From the NCBI GenBank assembly GCA_964017145.1, contig OZ024849.1:1860001-1924000 (forward strand): a DNA stretch of 64,000 nt, in the 5' to 3' direction. The notes under the pieces were generated by a model. The model saw nothing but the letters and a program-made list of their open reading frames with translations. It did not search any database and was not told where the DNA came from. The stretch comes from Agrocybe praecox (Eukaryota; Basidiomycota; Agaricomycetes; Agaricales; Agrocybaceae). Of the stretch, positions 33,750 through 46,504 are shown one piece after another (the stretch's first letter is position 1; every line of letters starts with the position of its first letter). Position numbers and translations under genes: made by a program.

Positions 33750-34900
33750 CTGGTGGAAAAGAAACACTCAGAGCGTAAAATGAAAGGAGAACGAGATGAA
33801 ACGTTGACGATGGAATGACGAGCGCGGAGCGTGCAGTACTTATTCCTCGTTTAGAGTCGGACTGGACTGGACTGGACTGGCCGCATGCAGAGATGGATCG
33901 GATAGCTCGATTGAAGGAATTCATTAAAGAGGGAGCCCGGCCAGAGGGAGTAGATAGATCATGGGCTGGAAAACATACCCTGGACTTCCGTCATCGCCAC
34001 CGTCAACCATTAACATAACCATTCCCTCGATCGTCATGAAGAAGAGAGGAAGAAAGAGAGGGGTTAAGAATCTAAATTCGGAAGAGCAGGAGAGCGCGGA
34101 CAGAAAAGAACCTGGGGTGGAAGTGTTAGTGGACGCTCGTCTGAGCGAGGAGTTTGATCGAAAATAAAAAATCTTCCCTGTACACCAGACTGTTTCCATT
34201 TCTTCCCACATACGTATCGCTTCCTTTTCTTGCTTCTCTCCTCTCTCCTATCCATCCTCCCATTCAGTCCATATTACGAAATTCGCTCGTATTCCGGTCA
34301 AGTCTGGATCCTCCGTCTTCCATCCTCCGTTCGGCTATGTATTATATGAAGAATAAAATTGAAACTAAGACGGAGAATGGCGCCTTGCTTTGGAGGAGAC
34401 AGACAACTTCAAGCAGCAGCTGGACCGTGGACGGATGATAGGAAGGAAGGAGAGAGACGATGACGATGATGACGATAACATGTCACTTTAGCCGAAATTT
34501 GGCCCATCAAAAAATTCAACGATCGGTATCAGTACTTCTTATCTCCGATACTTGGACGTCAGACTCCCAGCCAGCCAGTCGGCCCATCATTTCCCCTCAT
34601 TCCCACCGAAGGGAAGATGACTCGACTCTCCCCTCCGAGCACCCTACGATGTACGAGCGAAAACGAGCGAGGAGTGGGTGGGGATTGATAGAAATTTACA
34701 GGAGGGTGTGGAAAGTGCACGTATCGGGATTACCTCCCTTTCTTTTCCCCACTCCTTTTTCCCTAGGTTCTGTCTCTTATCTTCCCCGTCCCCTCCCTCC
34801 CTTCTTTGCCCTCCCTCTCTGCGCCTCCTCCCACTCCGCCATCCCAATCTCAGCAGCGCTTACAATTCCACTGTGTAAAACAATTTCATAATTTATAAAA
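33750..34900 (+). repeat. Block C, copy 4 (long)
   Basis: Matches 47560-48650 along most of its length and copy 3 inverted. It includes a (GGACT)n run at 33857-33880, cattaacataaccattccctcgatcg, gaagagcaggagagcgcg, ggtggaagtg, gctcgtattccgg, tagccgaaatttggcccatc and ctcccctccgagcaccctacg. No frame is conserved among copies. Confidence 0.5.
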
Positions 34901-35649
34901 TCCTGTTCTTTGATTCATCCGACTTGAAGCGAACAGCGGTGAGACCGTGACAGAGCTCTAGGCCTATGCTACCAATAAACACGGCTAAATTAAGGGAGTC
35001 GAAGACGAAGAGTAAGATAGGGAAATTGTATTTTTTATTTACTCGATGAAGGGACGGGTAAAATGACCGAGTTTTTATAGAACAGAATAATGTCTTTTTT
35101 TGAACCTCCCCAAATGTTCGACGTCCAACAACACCGGCTTTTCCGAACTTCCAAATGTCTGTTCGCTCAATTTTGATCTAATTTTTGATTAGGTATATAT
35201 ATATAATATCCTGTAGGTCTTGCAGTCAATATGGGCAGAGAGAGTTGTCTAGATATATAATCTTTAAAGTATTCATGCAAAGGAAGTATCGAGAAACGGC
35301 CAAAACCCACACCTTTTATGATTTCCAATCACAAAAAGTCACAAAGTCTCGCCGACATCACTGACGAAGTTCTCGCACGGCAGAATGGTCACAAATCTGT
35401 GTGTACCAGATCTGACCAACGTTGGCGTCGAGGGAATGGTTTGATGATCAAACGTATCTAGTAGTAAAACAAAACAAACTTGTAAAGGAAAAGAACGTTA
35501 GCGCCTTGATATTTTTTTCGCATAAGCACCATATACATACTTCATAGTTCGAGGACCGGGAGACGATGACGAGCGCTAAGTGATAATAAAACAAAAGCAG
35601 GCAGCAGATCACTGTTGGTTGAAAGTATAGAAGATAAGCACCAACGCCC
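34901..35649. other. Unassigned stretch with block G fragment
   Basis: 35416-35590 matches block G (5335-5429 joined to 5930-5975). The remainder is AT-rich with no supported gene. Confidence 0.4.
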
Positions 35650-38410
35650 AAGATAATGATAATCATGGTACCACAGACGCTACGTGGCCAGACTCGCTAT
35701 GATCCACGTCTCGGAAGAACAGCTACAAAAGTCAGGTCGTAAGAATCATTTGTGACTGCGAATATAAAATTGAATTACATACCCAGATGATATTTACTGA
35801 TCGTGTTCAGTCATCCGATGCCTCATCGTCATAAACGCAATCATGTACGACGGAGGGAGGACAGCGCGCTGTTGTTGTTGTCTTGGCGTAGCGGACGTCG
35901 ATCTAGGAGTGCTAGAGACCTTCGGAGGCTCAAGCAAAGCCCTCATCGGCCTGTTCCCCTCTTCCTTCCCGCTCGAAGTTTGAATCCGAACATGCTCATC
36001 GACAATCTTCTCTTTCTCTTCCACCTCATCATCATCAGACGCGACAACAGGCACAGGCGCAGAAATTGAAATGGATATCCTGCCGCTTCTGATAGCTTTA
36101 GGAATGACGATCACGATCCTTTCGTCCACCGGTATGAGCACAGGTACGGGGGGTTTCTTCTCGGCTAGGACGAGGTCGCCTCCATTATCATCGGCTTCGT
36201 GCGTAGCTAGAGGAGACCGAGACCGAGACCGAGACGACGAATTCGGAGGATGATGATAATGAGGAGACGGAGGAGGGGAAACAGTGGCGGAATAAGGTGG
36301 CGGTAGGAGGGCGTATGGTGGGGGGTCTTGGGCTTGGCATTCCACCAGCTTTTACTTTTGCTTCCCTACGCCGACGTCAACGCCAACACCGAGGAGCAGA
36401 GAGGCGATCGTCTTGAGCAGGATCGTTGGGCGTTTGTATTGGCATCCGCGTCCGCGTCCTTGTCCGCGTCCTTGTCCACATCCGTATCCGTGAGGAGCTG
36501 GAACTGGAGCTCTTGAGATTGAGGAATGGGAATGATCGGAGGCGGAGGCGGACAACAGTCAACGGCGATGGCGATGGAGGCACCACGACGTGCTGAGCGG
36601 CAGCAGCAGACAAAGGTGTCGGGATCATCCTCTCCCGCTCCCTCTCCCTCTCCGGTGCCTGCGCCTGCGACTCCCTATGCCTCCTCAAAACACGATTCAC
36701 GATAGGGATAAGTCCCGGTCTCGTAGAGCTCAACCCGCCCACGTTCCCATTTCCGTTCCATTGGACAGAGCCCGAGTCCTTCCTCACGCGCCTCTGTGCC
36801 ACATCGACATTGGTGCCAGGAACGGTGACACTGAGACCGGCCTGAGCTTGCGCGAGGTGCAACGACGACGACGACTTGGTCTTGTTCGACTTCGTGAGGG
36901 GATGAGGTTAAGTTGAGCGAAGGAGTGCGTGGGTAGGTGCGTGGGTGGATTTGTACGATGAGGAATACGATGCCTGCAAAGAGGAGATGGATGTTGCTGA
37001 TGTGGAGGTGGAAGATGACGAGATCGACGTCGCGGAAGAAGTGGACGAAGCGGAGAAAGTGGACCTGAAAGACGAAGCGAAGACCCTTGAGGCTGAGTGG
37101 GAGTATGCGTACGACGAGAGCGACGACGAGGGCAGAGCGTGCGTGCGTTTCCTGCTGCTCGGTTTTTGGCTTGAGGTGTTTTTCGGCGTGTTTTTCGGTG
37201 CGGGCGAGGTGGAGGGGTGAGAGGATGAGGAGGGACGAGAAGAGAGGGTAAGAGTGGATGAGGTGAAAGAGGGAGAAAGAATAGAAACAGGAACGACCGC
37301 GGACAGGTCAAAGTCAAAATCAAAGTCTACTTGGACGCTGACTTGCATCGTTTCGTTCCTGTTGGTGGTGATAGCGGTACTGTCCTTTTCCTTTCGCATC
37401 GGTCGTCGTTTTGGTTTTGATGGATCGAGAACCAAATCGAGGAGAAAAAAAGTTGGGATCGGAGCCACTATGCGCATGCGCAGAGGCCAGATTCAACGTA
37501 AGCGGAGGGAGTGACTTGCGCGTGAGGTGATGATGGAGTCTGTGAGGTGGTGTTGACGTTGAACGTTGTTTTCCCTGATATCGTCGTCGTCGAGAATGAT
37601 GATAATGCAGATGCGGGGTACGCTGACATTTGCAGGTGCTGACGAACGAGGGGCTGCGTTACTCTCCAGGAGGTAACTGTACACGGCTCCGCTGCGTGTG
37701 GTGCTCGTGCTTGGGTAATACGTAGGGTAAGCTGCGGGCTGTCTATCTGTCGGCTATGCAGGTTGTATCGTGTCGGGCGCGTTGTCTGGCCTTGTTTTAA
37801 TTTGTTTCTGTGCAAGAAACGCAACGACGTCCAGGCGGGAAGGGTGGGTTGAGGTCAACAGAACCCGAGAGGTTTTTTCAACTAGAAAGAAAGGAAAAGA
37901 AAGAATAAAATCAGATATACGCAGCACGACATGCATTTGGATATGTACCTAGACCTCCGCATGCGCCCCTGGGAGAACAACAGCAGTCAATGGCGATAGC
38001 GATGGAGGTAAGACGTGCTGAGCCGCAGACAAAGGCGTTGGCTTCCTCTCCTGCGACTGCGCCATCCTCTCCCTCTCCTGCGACTCTCCACGCCCATGCC
38101 CACCAACACGATTACGATTCGCGAGGGGAATAGGGATAGAGATAGGTTTCGTAGCGCCCAACCCGCCCACTCCCATGTTCCCTTTCCCGTTCCCATTCCA
38201 TTGGACAGAGCCCGGGTCCTTCCTCACGCGCCTCTATCGATGCCGATGGGTCAACATTGGTGGTGATACCAGCCTGAGCGTGCGCGAGGAGTAGCGATTT
38301 GTTCCTCACGAGGGGGTGAGTGTGACTTGAGCGGAGGAGTGCGTGCGTTTGTGTGGGTGTGCTGGCGATGGTTCGTGTGTTGGTGGATTTGTACGATGAC
38401 GAGTATGATT
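35650..38410 (-). pseudogene. SR-e: longest SR family array, with extra C-terminal region
   Basis: Minus strand: 3'-half relic 38410-37950, then the fuller copy from 37935 to 35650. The fuller copy has YLLESNAAPRSSAPANVS, VDFDFDFDLSAVVPVSILSP (about 37330-37270), Ser-rich text, RRVRKDSGSVQWNGNGN and RERERERMIPTPLSAA. Only this copy continues with a 183-codon open region (36345-35794). That region is Pro-rich then mixed charged (QDPPPYALLPPPYS, LVLAEKKPPVPVLIPVDERI, MIAFMTMRHRMTEHDQ), stops at TAA where the related piece at 10.94 kb has CAA, and is followed by a related intron and exon. Earlier frames are shifted, so the whole is probably nonfunctional, though this C-terminal part is the best preserved of the family. 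Confidence 0.5.
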
Positions 38411-39310
38411 GCTAGCCGACGTTTCGTTCAGAAACGTGACACTTCTGGTTCGTGGAGTCACGCATTGTCACAAAGAACTTTGAACACGGACGGTCGACGG
38501 TCGGCGAATTCGAATTGGCTCATATCAAAGATAAGACAGATGCACAACAGTAAAGGCACGGCGCGCAAGCAAACGTCGGTGTGAAGATCATTGCGCGCTG
38601 AACCCCCGTTTCCTCCTAGTAAAGGCGAGTGTACAACCTTCGATGGGACTCATGCCAACTTACTTCGTCATCTCGCCTCAAACATTCCACTTTGAATTCT
38701 CATGTACCGTTTCTGCCTCACCTCGAGCACAAATGCACCGCTTGCAAATTGAGGTGTGTATGTGTATCTATTCGTTGACTGAACAGGTACCGGAAACTTC
38801 TGTGTCAGGTAGTAACATCCCTCAAGGTCTAGCTGAAGACCAAGCTTAGTCTGTTCATCGAGGCTTCGAGTTCTAGCCGGGATCAAAATGATAGCTCAAT
38901 ATAGGTTACAGATATTAGCAACTGCAGTAGAACACGAGATATGTATACTAGTGAACTGTTCGGCATTTGAGTTGAGAAGTTATCTCAGATCTCTCTTAAG
39001 GATAAGATGGTGCCGGGAATTAAGCATATGAGATGAATGCTTAGAAACTCTCGGGGAGGTCTTACTATTAGGGGACAAAACCATCACAATATCCAGGCGT
39101 ATGGCACCCAACACCATTGGAAACGATTAAATCTACGAGACTTGTTCTCAGTCTCTGTGCTTGTGCCGATAGCACCAGTTGGATGGTCAATCTCCTTTGA
39201 GACTGGATCGTACCAATGTCACATGGCTCGCTCTCGAAGATCCGCAACGTGGATATCAGTGTACCATGACAACTTGATTCAAGCCCTCAGAATAGTCTGA
39301 ATAGACGCCC
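38411..39310. repeat. Cassette 3 spacer
   Basis: Same arrangement as 29640-30540: gtttcgttcagaaacgtgac, ggctcatatcaaagataagac, cacggcgcgcaagcaaacg, then ccaacttacttcgtcatctc, ggtagtaacatccctcaagg and aagatggtgccggg. There is no independent gene with support. Confidence 0.5.
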
Positions 39311-39317
39311 GTAATAG

Positions 39318-39327
39318 TACTTAAAGG
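39318..39327 (+). promoter_or_regulatory. Conserved TATA-like element upstream of membrane gene 3
   Basis: tacttaaagg, then cagccactacttgact, 44-53 bases before the ATG at 39371. Confidence 0.35.
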
Positions 39328-39370
39328 CAGCCACTACTTGACTTAGGGTGTTACAAAACCACATTCCATT

Positions 39371-40660
39371 ATGTCTTCCCAGGACAATGGCACCATCCCC
39401 ATATCATTCCAAAAATCCGTTATTAGCGGTAACTTGAATTCAATATTGTTGTTTCAATTTCTTGGAGGTAAGTAACACCTTTATGGAACGTAACGTGGCT
39501 CAACAACTATACATAGGAGCATATATTGGATTTTATTTGATAACCTCTCGAATTTATTGTGGGGGCAGACTGCATAAGGAAAGCATGAAATACTAATCAA
39601 TTTACAGCATGCAGATCCCAGCCACGTCAACGAGTGGTTACTAGTGTTCTTGCGGGACTGTTTGTTTGCACTCTTGGAATTCTGATCATGGGATGGGTTT
39701 ATGCAGCTACCTGCTTTGCTGGAGGGGACGCCAATACTAGATATGATATCTTTAATTTGAACATGTTTAACCAGGCTCTCCCTGCAGTACCTGTCACAAC
39801 CGTAATATTGACAGGATTAAGTCAGATTCTTGCCGATGGCTTGCTGGTAGGTCTCATATGAGCTGTATTACTTCATGTTGCTGACAAGAATCTTAGATAT
39901 GGCGTTCCTGGCACCTTTTTCGTCACCAGAAAAACATCACACTTGCATATCTGGGTATTTATGTTGTTGAAATTGGTAATTCCAGTCTCTCTGTGTATTC
40001 TAAATTGTACATTGATATGGTTTTACAGTGATGAACATTACAGCTATTATCATGTATTTTCTGGCTTGCCTAGGCCCACTGCGCTATCAGACAGATCAAT
40101 TTGCACAGCAGTACAACATCGTATATGCGACTAGCCAGTGTGTGACAGCTGCAACAAGTATGATTGTGTCACTTGCAATTGGAATGAAAATATATTCCTC
40201 AACAACCATCAATCACAAGGCTCGAAGAAAATACATGCACATCGTTGAAATAACAATAGGGTCATCAGCCTTATACTCCTGCTCAACATTGATGACGGCA
40301 ATTACTGTGTTCGTCATTAGCCCCACGTTGTCGGCATCTGCAGCATCTGTCTACAATGCACAAGCATACGTCGAAGCGATTATGTCTATCACAACTGTAA
40401 GTTGATCATGAATCACCTTCCGGAGGCTCTCTGATCACCCTGAATCAATTTGATAGGCATTTGCACCGACCCTCATGGTTGCCCGCATCGAATTAGCGAA
40501 GAAGAATCCAACTGAGGAGTTCTCAACCAATATGAGCTCACAACCAAGTGATAACATCCCCAGTGCCTTCGCAGTCGCACCTCAAAATTCCAACAGCTCT
40601 GAGATTCAAGAAGTACCTCGTGACGCCACAAACATCCGAAATGCTACTGAAGAAGTCTAA
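39371..40660 (+). CDS. Seven-helix membrane protein, copy 3 (342 aa, six exons)
   Basis: Exons 39371-39467, 39517-39558, 39608-39846, 39897-39975, 40029-40396, 40457-40660. The frame is open from MSSQDNGTIP to NATEEV. Exon sizes equal copy 2 except exon 5, which is one codon shorter (FVISPTL against FVGSSPTL). Seven helices, the AGGDANTRYDIF, LADGLL|IWRSW, TSQCVTAATSM and HKARRKY motifs, and the polar tail are all present. Differences from copy 2 are scattered, many conservative (for example VNWVYTVTCF against MGWVYAATCF). It is head-to-head with SR-e. Unknown function; the alternative of a decayed transporter is less likely because no stop, frameshift or splice-site loss is seen. Confidence 0.88.
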
Positions 40661-40990
40661 GATATATACGGTACGGGATATACCTGCAGTATTAAAGTCT
40701 TTTTCTCAAATTTGGTATTACCCATAGCTTCTTCCTTGCCTCAGCATCGTCCACTGTCCTTATCTTGCAATCATGCATATTTAATCACATCAGTGCCACC
40801 GTCTCTTTGTATGTAATTTGCAAGGCTTTCTAGAATCCTGATATCCTAGTTTAATACATGCTTCTACCTTTACTTGTAGTAATGGATTCTCCCACAAATA
40901 TATCTACAATTCCGCGCCAAAATGTCAAAGAAAAACAAGCCAGTAATTGCGGTCTCCTCTGACCACATAGAATTTGTTAGTGTTCCGCAA
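40661..40990 (+). repeat. 3' flank of membrane gene 3
   Basis: As for gene 2. Homology ends at about 40989 (gaatttgttagtgttccg), which marks the cassette edge. Confidence 0.55.
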
Positions 40991-43900
40991 TGGCATGTAT
41001 AAACGGTCCAGCACCCTCGACCCCCAAAATAACAACATTGGTATGTATGGTCATATATGCATGAAATTATCGATATGAATAGAGAGCGAGAGAGGGATGG
41101 ACCCCGGGTGACACAGTGTATATCCGAATCCCATATTCTCGGTGTTTGCTGGCAAACGTGGAAATAAGTAAGAGAGGTGGTAGAAAGAGTAAGAGAAGCA
41201 CAAATGTAGGAGACAGCAAGAAGACAAAGAGACGGGGTAGTTAGTTGACGAAGGAAGGTTAAGCAGCAGTCTTTTCGAATCGGTATGGATAAATTTAGAT
41301 CATCAATGAAGCTCCGACGACAGCGATTAAACTCCGCTAGGCGACGGCACAAAATCGGCCATGGGAATTTATCTATATTTGGCTGTTAGGGGGGTTTGCT
41401 TTCTCGTTCACGCCTCCCTCGAAATTCTTCCCTCGAAATTCAATTTTCTCTCAATAATCTAGCCATGCACATATGTATTCTTTGAGGCGGACCCATATCG
41501 TACCATACTGGCGTTCAATTTATGCATATTTCCGAAATTTATTCCTAATGTGAGTTGATTATGTTATTTCCCGTTCCACATTCTATCTTCGCTTGCTCTC
41601 AATTTCACCTTCCCTCTTTCCTTTGAGGCCATCTTGCTGATTAAACTCGTTCATATAGTCCATCTTGTCTTACATCGGCCTGTCAAGCATCAACTATGCG
41701 CTCTTCGAAGTGAGAAACCTCAACGCATCGTCTGCACGGCTATCGTCCTTGTCAATGTGTTGTCGCTCAAAACGCTTGTACGTCTTCTTTAATTTCCTGC
41801 ATTTGCGTTAGAATCAATACGTGCTGTAAGGATAGACTGGAAGACCTTAGAAATTACGCGCAGTGTTCGATTGGGTGGTTAGGCGGTGTTTTGGATTGGG
41901 GGCATTTTATCGGGTTGTGTGGGCAAAGAAGGTTTTGGAGTGAACATATACGCCCTCCCTTGCGTCTTCGGTTGACCTCTGTGCGCACCACTCTCCTCCT
42001 CGTCGGGATCCGCCACCCACCCTCGTCAATCTCGTTACCTTCAATGTCTTGGCCATCGCCCCTCATATTCCCCTTGTTTTCCACCGCTCAGCGACGCTCA
42101 GGCTCGTACGTGGACATTAAATTCAGATGCGGACGCGGAATTTGGTCTAATATATCAATATATCAACGTTCACGTTCAACATTCAATATTCAACTCCGAT
42201 AACCCTCACGCTCCTCTTCGCGCCTCTTGCTTACTCTCGCCTGCCTCCGTCCAAACCCATCATAACCCAGAACGCAAACACGAGCGTGACGATTGGTATC
42301 GTCAACGGCTGCGCCATTTCCCGTCGTCATCGTCATCCTCCTCCCACGAATAATCCACCAATGCTCCTTCGCCCACTTCTCGGTTTTTCCCCATCTCAAT
42401 CATTTTCATTTCCACCATCCTGTTTCGCTTTCCCTCTTTTTCCATCCGGCTCTCCATCAACTCGTCCTAATGTTCCGCTCCCACAAATCTTAACGTCAAC
42501 TACGATTCACGAACCACTCCAGGTTCTCCAAACGTGTGTTCACGTCGGTATGATGCTCCCGCCTGTCCCTTGTCGTCACTCGCGACTCACGTCTGTGGCA
42601 TTTTTTTGGCTCTACGAACGCCGTTGGGTCCCCGAAAGTATGCAACTATATGGGAGTTTGTCGCATTGGACACTTAACCTAGGGGGCTGGGCGGTGTTTG
42701 GGGCTGGGGTGGTTTATTCGTTGATTTGAGCCAACTTGGTCGCGGCGCTTGGGGGGTATGAGCTAAGGAGGGATATTGAGGTTGGAAGGACGGGTTGAGG
42801 AGGCGGGTGTTTAGGAGATCTTGGAGAGGAAGAGTCACGGTTGAGAGTGGCGCATAACATTTCAACTCACCTATTAGGCTGGCACCTTCAAAAACACCAC
42901 CAATCAAAAACACCACCAATCAAAAACATCAATGATGCCATGGCCCTCCTCTTTCTTCTTGGGGACAACAAGTTGCGTAATAATACGACCCTCCCATGTG
43001 TCCCCTCTCTCCTACTCGTTGTCGCCACCTCGCGTCACCGTCTGTGTCGCCGTCGTCTTCCCCACCTCCCACAGCCCACTTCGAGGTTCGACTCTCGAAC
43101 CTCTATCTCCACGTTAATGTATTCCAGTACCTTCTGTTCCCTGCCTATCTCTCTCAAGACTACCATCAGCAAGATAATCCTTGCCATCACCATCACCGCC
43201 AGGAGCGCAAACACTAAGCGCGTCAACGTTCTTCACCCCACACCTTTCGAACATCAATTACATGCCTGCGTGAAACCTCAACGCACAACGCACCGTCTCC
43301 TTGGCAAGTGCGGTTGTGGATCTGCATCTCGGAGTCATAGGCCTTGGCTGATGCTGACGGTATGTCTTCTGCCATATTCCAAAGTTGAATTAGAGTCTTA
43401 ATTTGCATGGATAGGCGCGAAGACCAAAGACAGTATTCGGTTGAGAATATCTATTGTTAGTCATCCAAATGATGTTCTGGGTGTTCTCGAGGTGTTTGGA
43501 CCGCGCGCGCTTTATTAGGCTGCGTGTGCGAAGTTTGGTCTCTCGACCTCCGTTCTTTTCCTTTTGTTATCGTTGCGCATCACCTTCACCGCCATCACCT
43601 TCACCGCTATCACCTAATTAACCGCCATTACCATCTCTAGTTCCCCTCCTTTGTCTTCCATCGACACTTCACGCTCACGTTGAACGGTGATGCTCGTATA
43701 TTAATTGCACCTCTTTGTGATTGCCGCTTATTCCCTGCCTCTTTTGAACACCACTGTCATCGCTAAGAGCACCAATATAAACCGTTTATTGGACCTCGCG
43801 CTCTGCTATCAGAGTTGTATGCATATTTTCTAAACCACTTCCGTTCCACGTTCCCGACTTCCTACTTTCTTTTCAGACGTAATTTTCGCTCCATCCCTTT

Positions 43901-44249
43901 GTTTCTTCCTCTTCTTTTCTTCGCATCACTTTCCCTCCCCACTTCCACCTCTATCTCTCTGCAAGATACTTTCCTGCACGCCCTTCTTCTCAGACTTTGT
44001 CTGATATCCTATTTAAGTAGCTTGGTAGACTCATGCACGATGAACACTTTGGTCTTAAATGATAGCTATAATTTCTTAAGCAACCCTCTTCTCCTTCTCC
44101 TTCTACTTGTATATTTTCTTTGTTTCTTCTGTCCTGTACAGTTTGCCCATCATCTTCAAATCTCTGTCTTGACTTGAAACTCGCACTTATTATCTATGTA
44201 CGCAGTACGACGCTCCTAATTCAACTTTGCCCCGTCCGTGACTTGACCA
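40991..44249. repeat. CT-rich degenerate repeat region
   Basis: Related phrases recur at roughly 0.7-0.8-kb steps: gaaacctcaacgca at 41720 and 43270, ggttaggcggtgtttt at 41877 and gctgggcggtgtttgg at 42687, and ccatcac/ttcaccgcc words at 43180 and 43580. A 16-bp tandem repeat (aaaaacaccaccaatc, nearly three units) lies at about 42889-42935. Open frames such as 42286-42729 (147 codons) are low-complexity and lack conserved features. I call no gene. Confidence 0.4.
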
Positions 44250-44560
44250 TGTACCATGATCCATGCTTCCATTCCGTCCGAGCTCACTCTCGAATTCCTT
44301 CAATCGAGCTATCTATCCATCTCTGCGTGCGGCTATCCCAGTCCAGTCCAGCGCATACGTGCTGCACGCCCAACGCTCGTCATTCCACGGTCAGCGTTTT
44401 AACTCGTTCTCCTGTCGTTAGATCTATGCCCGAGCCCGAGTATTTCTGTTCCACCAGCACAAGAACGACAAGCGACGACGGCGTTCCAGATCCAAGATGG
44501 TCAATGGCAGTACCGTCTGCGTGGTAGTAGTGGAACGTAGGGAAACGAGTAGAATGGCGC
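44250..44560 (-). repeat. Block C fragment (orientation as copy 3)
   Basis: 44290-44420 matches 22255-22370: gaattccttcaatcgagcta, ccatctctgcrtgc, acgtRctgcacgcc and cgctcgtcattccac. 44450-44500 matches the ttccaccagcacaRgaRgga part. Confidence 0.45.
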
Positions 44561-44859
44561 AGCGGCAGTAGAATTTTCATGATGGTGAGCTAATATGCAT
44601 CCGTAGCTTGCGGGAAGGAAGGGAGGATCGAAGGAGGATCCAAAAAATTGGGCTTTCGGGAGCTTAGCTGAGTGTATACGCTTAATTTGGCATTCGAAAT
44701 AAATGAGACATTGGACCAGAACATATGATATGATGTGTGGTCATGAATTTGTGAATTTCTGGACGACACCGCCAATGGTGATGCATATAGTTTAGCGGTA
44801 TGTACCAGATACTTATCCTTTGTACATCAGAAGAACAATTAGGAGAAAAATAAAGGAAA
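44561..44859. other. Unassigned stretch
   Basis: No gene is supported. It lies between a block C fragment and the SR-f flank. Confidence 0.3.
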
Positions 44860-46045
44860 AAAAGAATTCCTTTCGATGATTATATAATGGTTAAACGTCA
44901 AGCGTTAATACATTCAATGGCCTATGGAGGAGAAAATGCGAACACACAAACACAAAAAAGAGCAGAGAAGGGAAGGGAAAATCAAGAATCTCGACTCCTC
45001 CAGGCCAGAAAAAGTATGTTTGTGTCCGTGTCCGTGTCTGCGGCCGTATCTCAGGAAGACTCATAGAGATAAGTAGAGGGTGGCCTTTATGGTAGAACAA
45101 AGGAGACAGGGGGAGGCGGAGTCTGCACGACATGCATCTGGACCTGGATTTGCGCCTGCGTTCAACGTTGGCATCCTCTCCTGCGATTGCTTCATCCTTT
45201 CCCTCTCCTGCGACGAGGGATGATGACGATGAGGGAGAAAAGACAGGGACGACCGCGGACAGGTCAAAGTCAAAGACTTGCATTATTTTGTTCGTGGGTT
45301 TTCCTTGTTCTTTTGTGTCGTTGGTGGTTCCGGTTTGGATGTATGGAGAACTAGATAGAGAACTGGAATCTGAATTAGAATTAGATTTTGAACGAGTATG
45401 CGCATGTGCAGAGACAGGCGAAATTCAGAGTAAGCGTAGGGAGCGACTTGCGCGTGAGGTAATGATGGAGTCTGTGAGTTGATTTCCCTGATATCGTCGT
45501 CGTCGAGGATGCAGATGCGGGGTACGCTGACATTCACAAACAGATGCTGACGAACGGGGCTGCGTTGCTCTCCAGAAGGGGATGGATATGGATATGGATC
45601 GCGTAACTGTACCTATACGCGGCTCTGCTGCGTGTGGTGCTCGTCCTCGGGTAATACATAGGGTAGGGTAAGATAGTCTGTCGGTTATGCGTGTTAACTT
45701 GTATAGTGTCGGGCACGTTGTCTGGCCAAAACCCGACGTCCAGGTGGGTGGGTGGGTTGAGGTCAGCAGAACCCGAGAGGCTTCAACTAAAAAGAAACCA
45801 AGACAACAACAAAAAAATTTAGATCGCCGATATCGTCAATCCCGTATGGTATTTGAAATGTGTACGCACCAGACAACAAGAAAGATAGAGATAGGGATCA
45901 AGTCACAAGTACCGTTTGATCCAGTCCAGTCCAATCCTATGGTGTCCTGTCTTGTCCTGTCCCAACGATTCGACGATGTCCGTGTCAGCGGTACCCTGCA
46001 GTGCGTCGTGAATGGCCCAAGAGAGAGGTGGGTGCTTGTGAGCGT
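44860..46045 (-). pseudogene. SR-f: SR family copy, internally deleted
   Basis: Minus strand from about 45770 (TSTHPPTWTSGFG region) down to 44860. YRYSYAIHIHIHPLLESNAAPF and FDFDLSAVVPVFSPSSSS are retained, after which the central Ser tracts and the RRVRKDSG motif are absent: the text jumps to the KDEAIAGEDAN-like tail and the shared 3' flank. A GGTGGGTGGGTGGGTT run lies at 45741-45757. 45840-46045 resembles 24200-24400 (cctgtcctgtcc words, gagaggtRggtgcttgtgagcg). Confidence 0.5.
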
Positions 46046-46260
46046 AAAATTGATAGGCATTTGCACCAACCCTCATGGTCGTCCGTCTTGAATTGGCAAA
46101 GAAGAATCCAACCGAGGAGTTCTCAACCAATATGATCTCAGTACCAAGTGATAACATCGCCAGTGCCTTTGCAGCCGCCCCTCAAGATCACAACAGCTCT
46201 GAGATTCAAGAAGTATCTCTTGATGCCACAAACATCCGAAATCCTACTGAAGAAGTCTAA
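46046..46260 (+). pseudogene. Orphan last exon of the seven-helix gene family
   Basis: 46057-46260 is the 204-nt exon 6 (AFAPTLMVVRLELAKKNPTEEFSTN to NPTEEV), fully open and preceded by an intact acceptor (aattgatag). Exons 1-5 are missing. Immediately upstream, at about 46045, the sequence switches to SR-type flank (gtgcttgtgagcgta). The junction is a deletion or recombination breakpoint. The exon alone cannot make the membrane protein. Confidence 0.75.
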
Positions 46261-46504
46261 TATATATATATGGTACGGGATATACTTGCAGTATTAACGA
46301 CCTTTTCTCAAATCTGGTATTATCCATAGCTTCTTCCTTGCCTCGGCATCGTCCACTGTCCTTATCTTGCAATCATGTATATTCAATCGCACCAATTCCA
46401 ACACCTCTTCATATATAATTTCCAAGATTATCTCGAATTTTGATACCATAATTTAATACATGCTTCTACCTTTACTTGTAGCAATAGATTTGCCCATAAA
46501 TTTA
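46261..46504 (+). repeat. 3' flank of the orphan exon
   Basis: Same flank as the complete genes (tggtacgggatatac, atacatgcttctacctttac). It joins block D directly at about 46505, while in cassette 2 over 600 bp separate the two. Confidence 0.55.

Noticed and set aside
42286..42729. 147-codon plus-strand frame as a gene
   Set aside because: Low-complexity Pro/Ser/His-rich text in a CT-biased region, with no motif or conserved counterpart.
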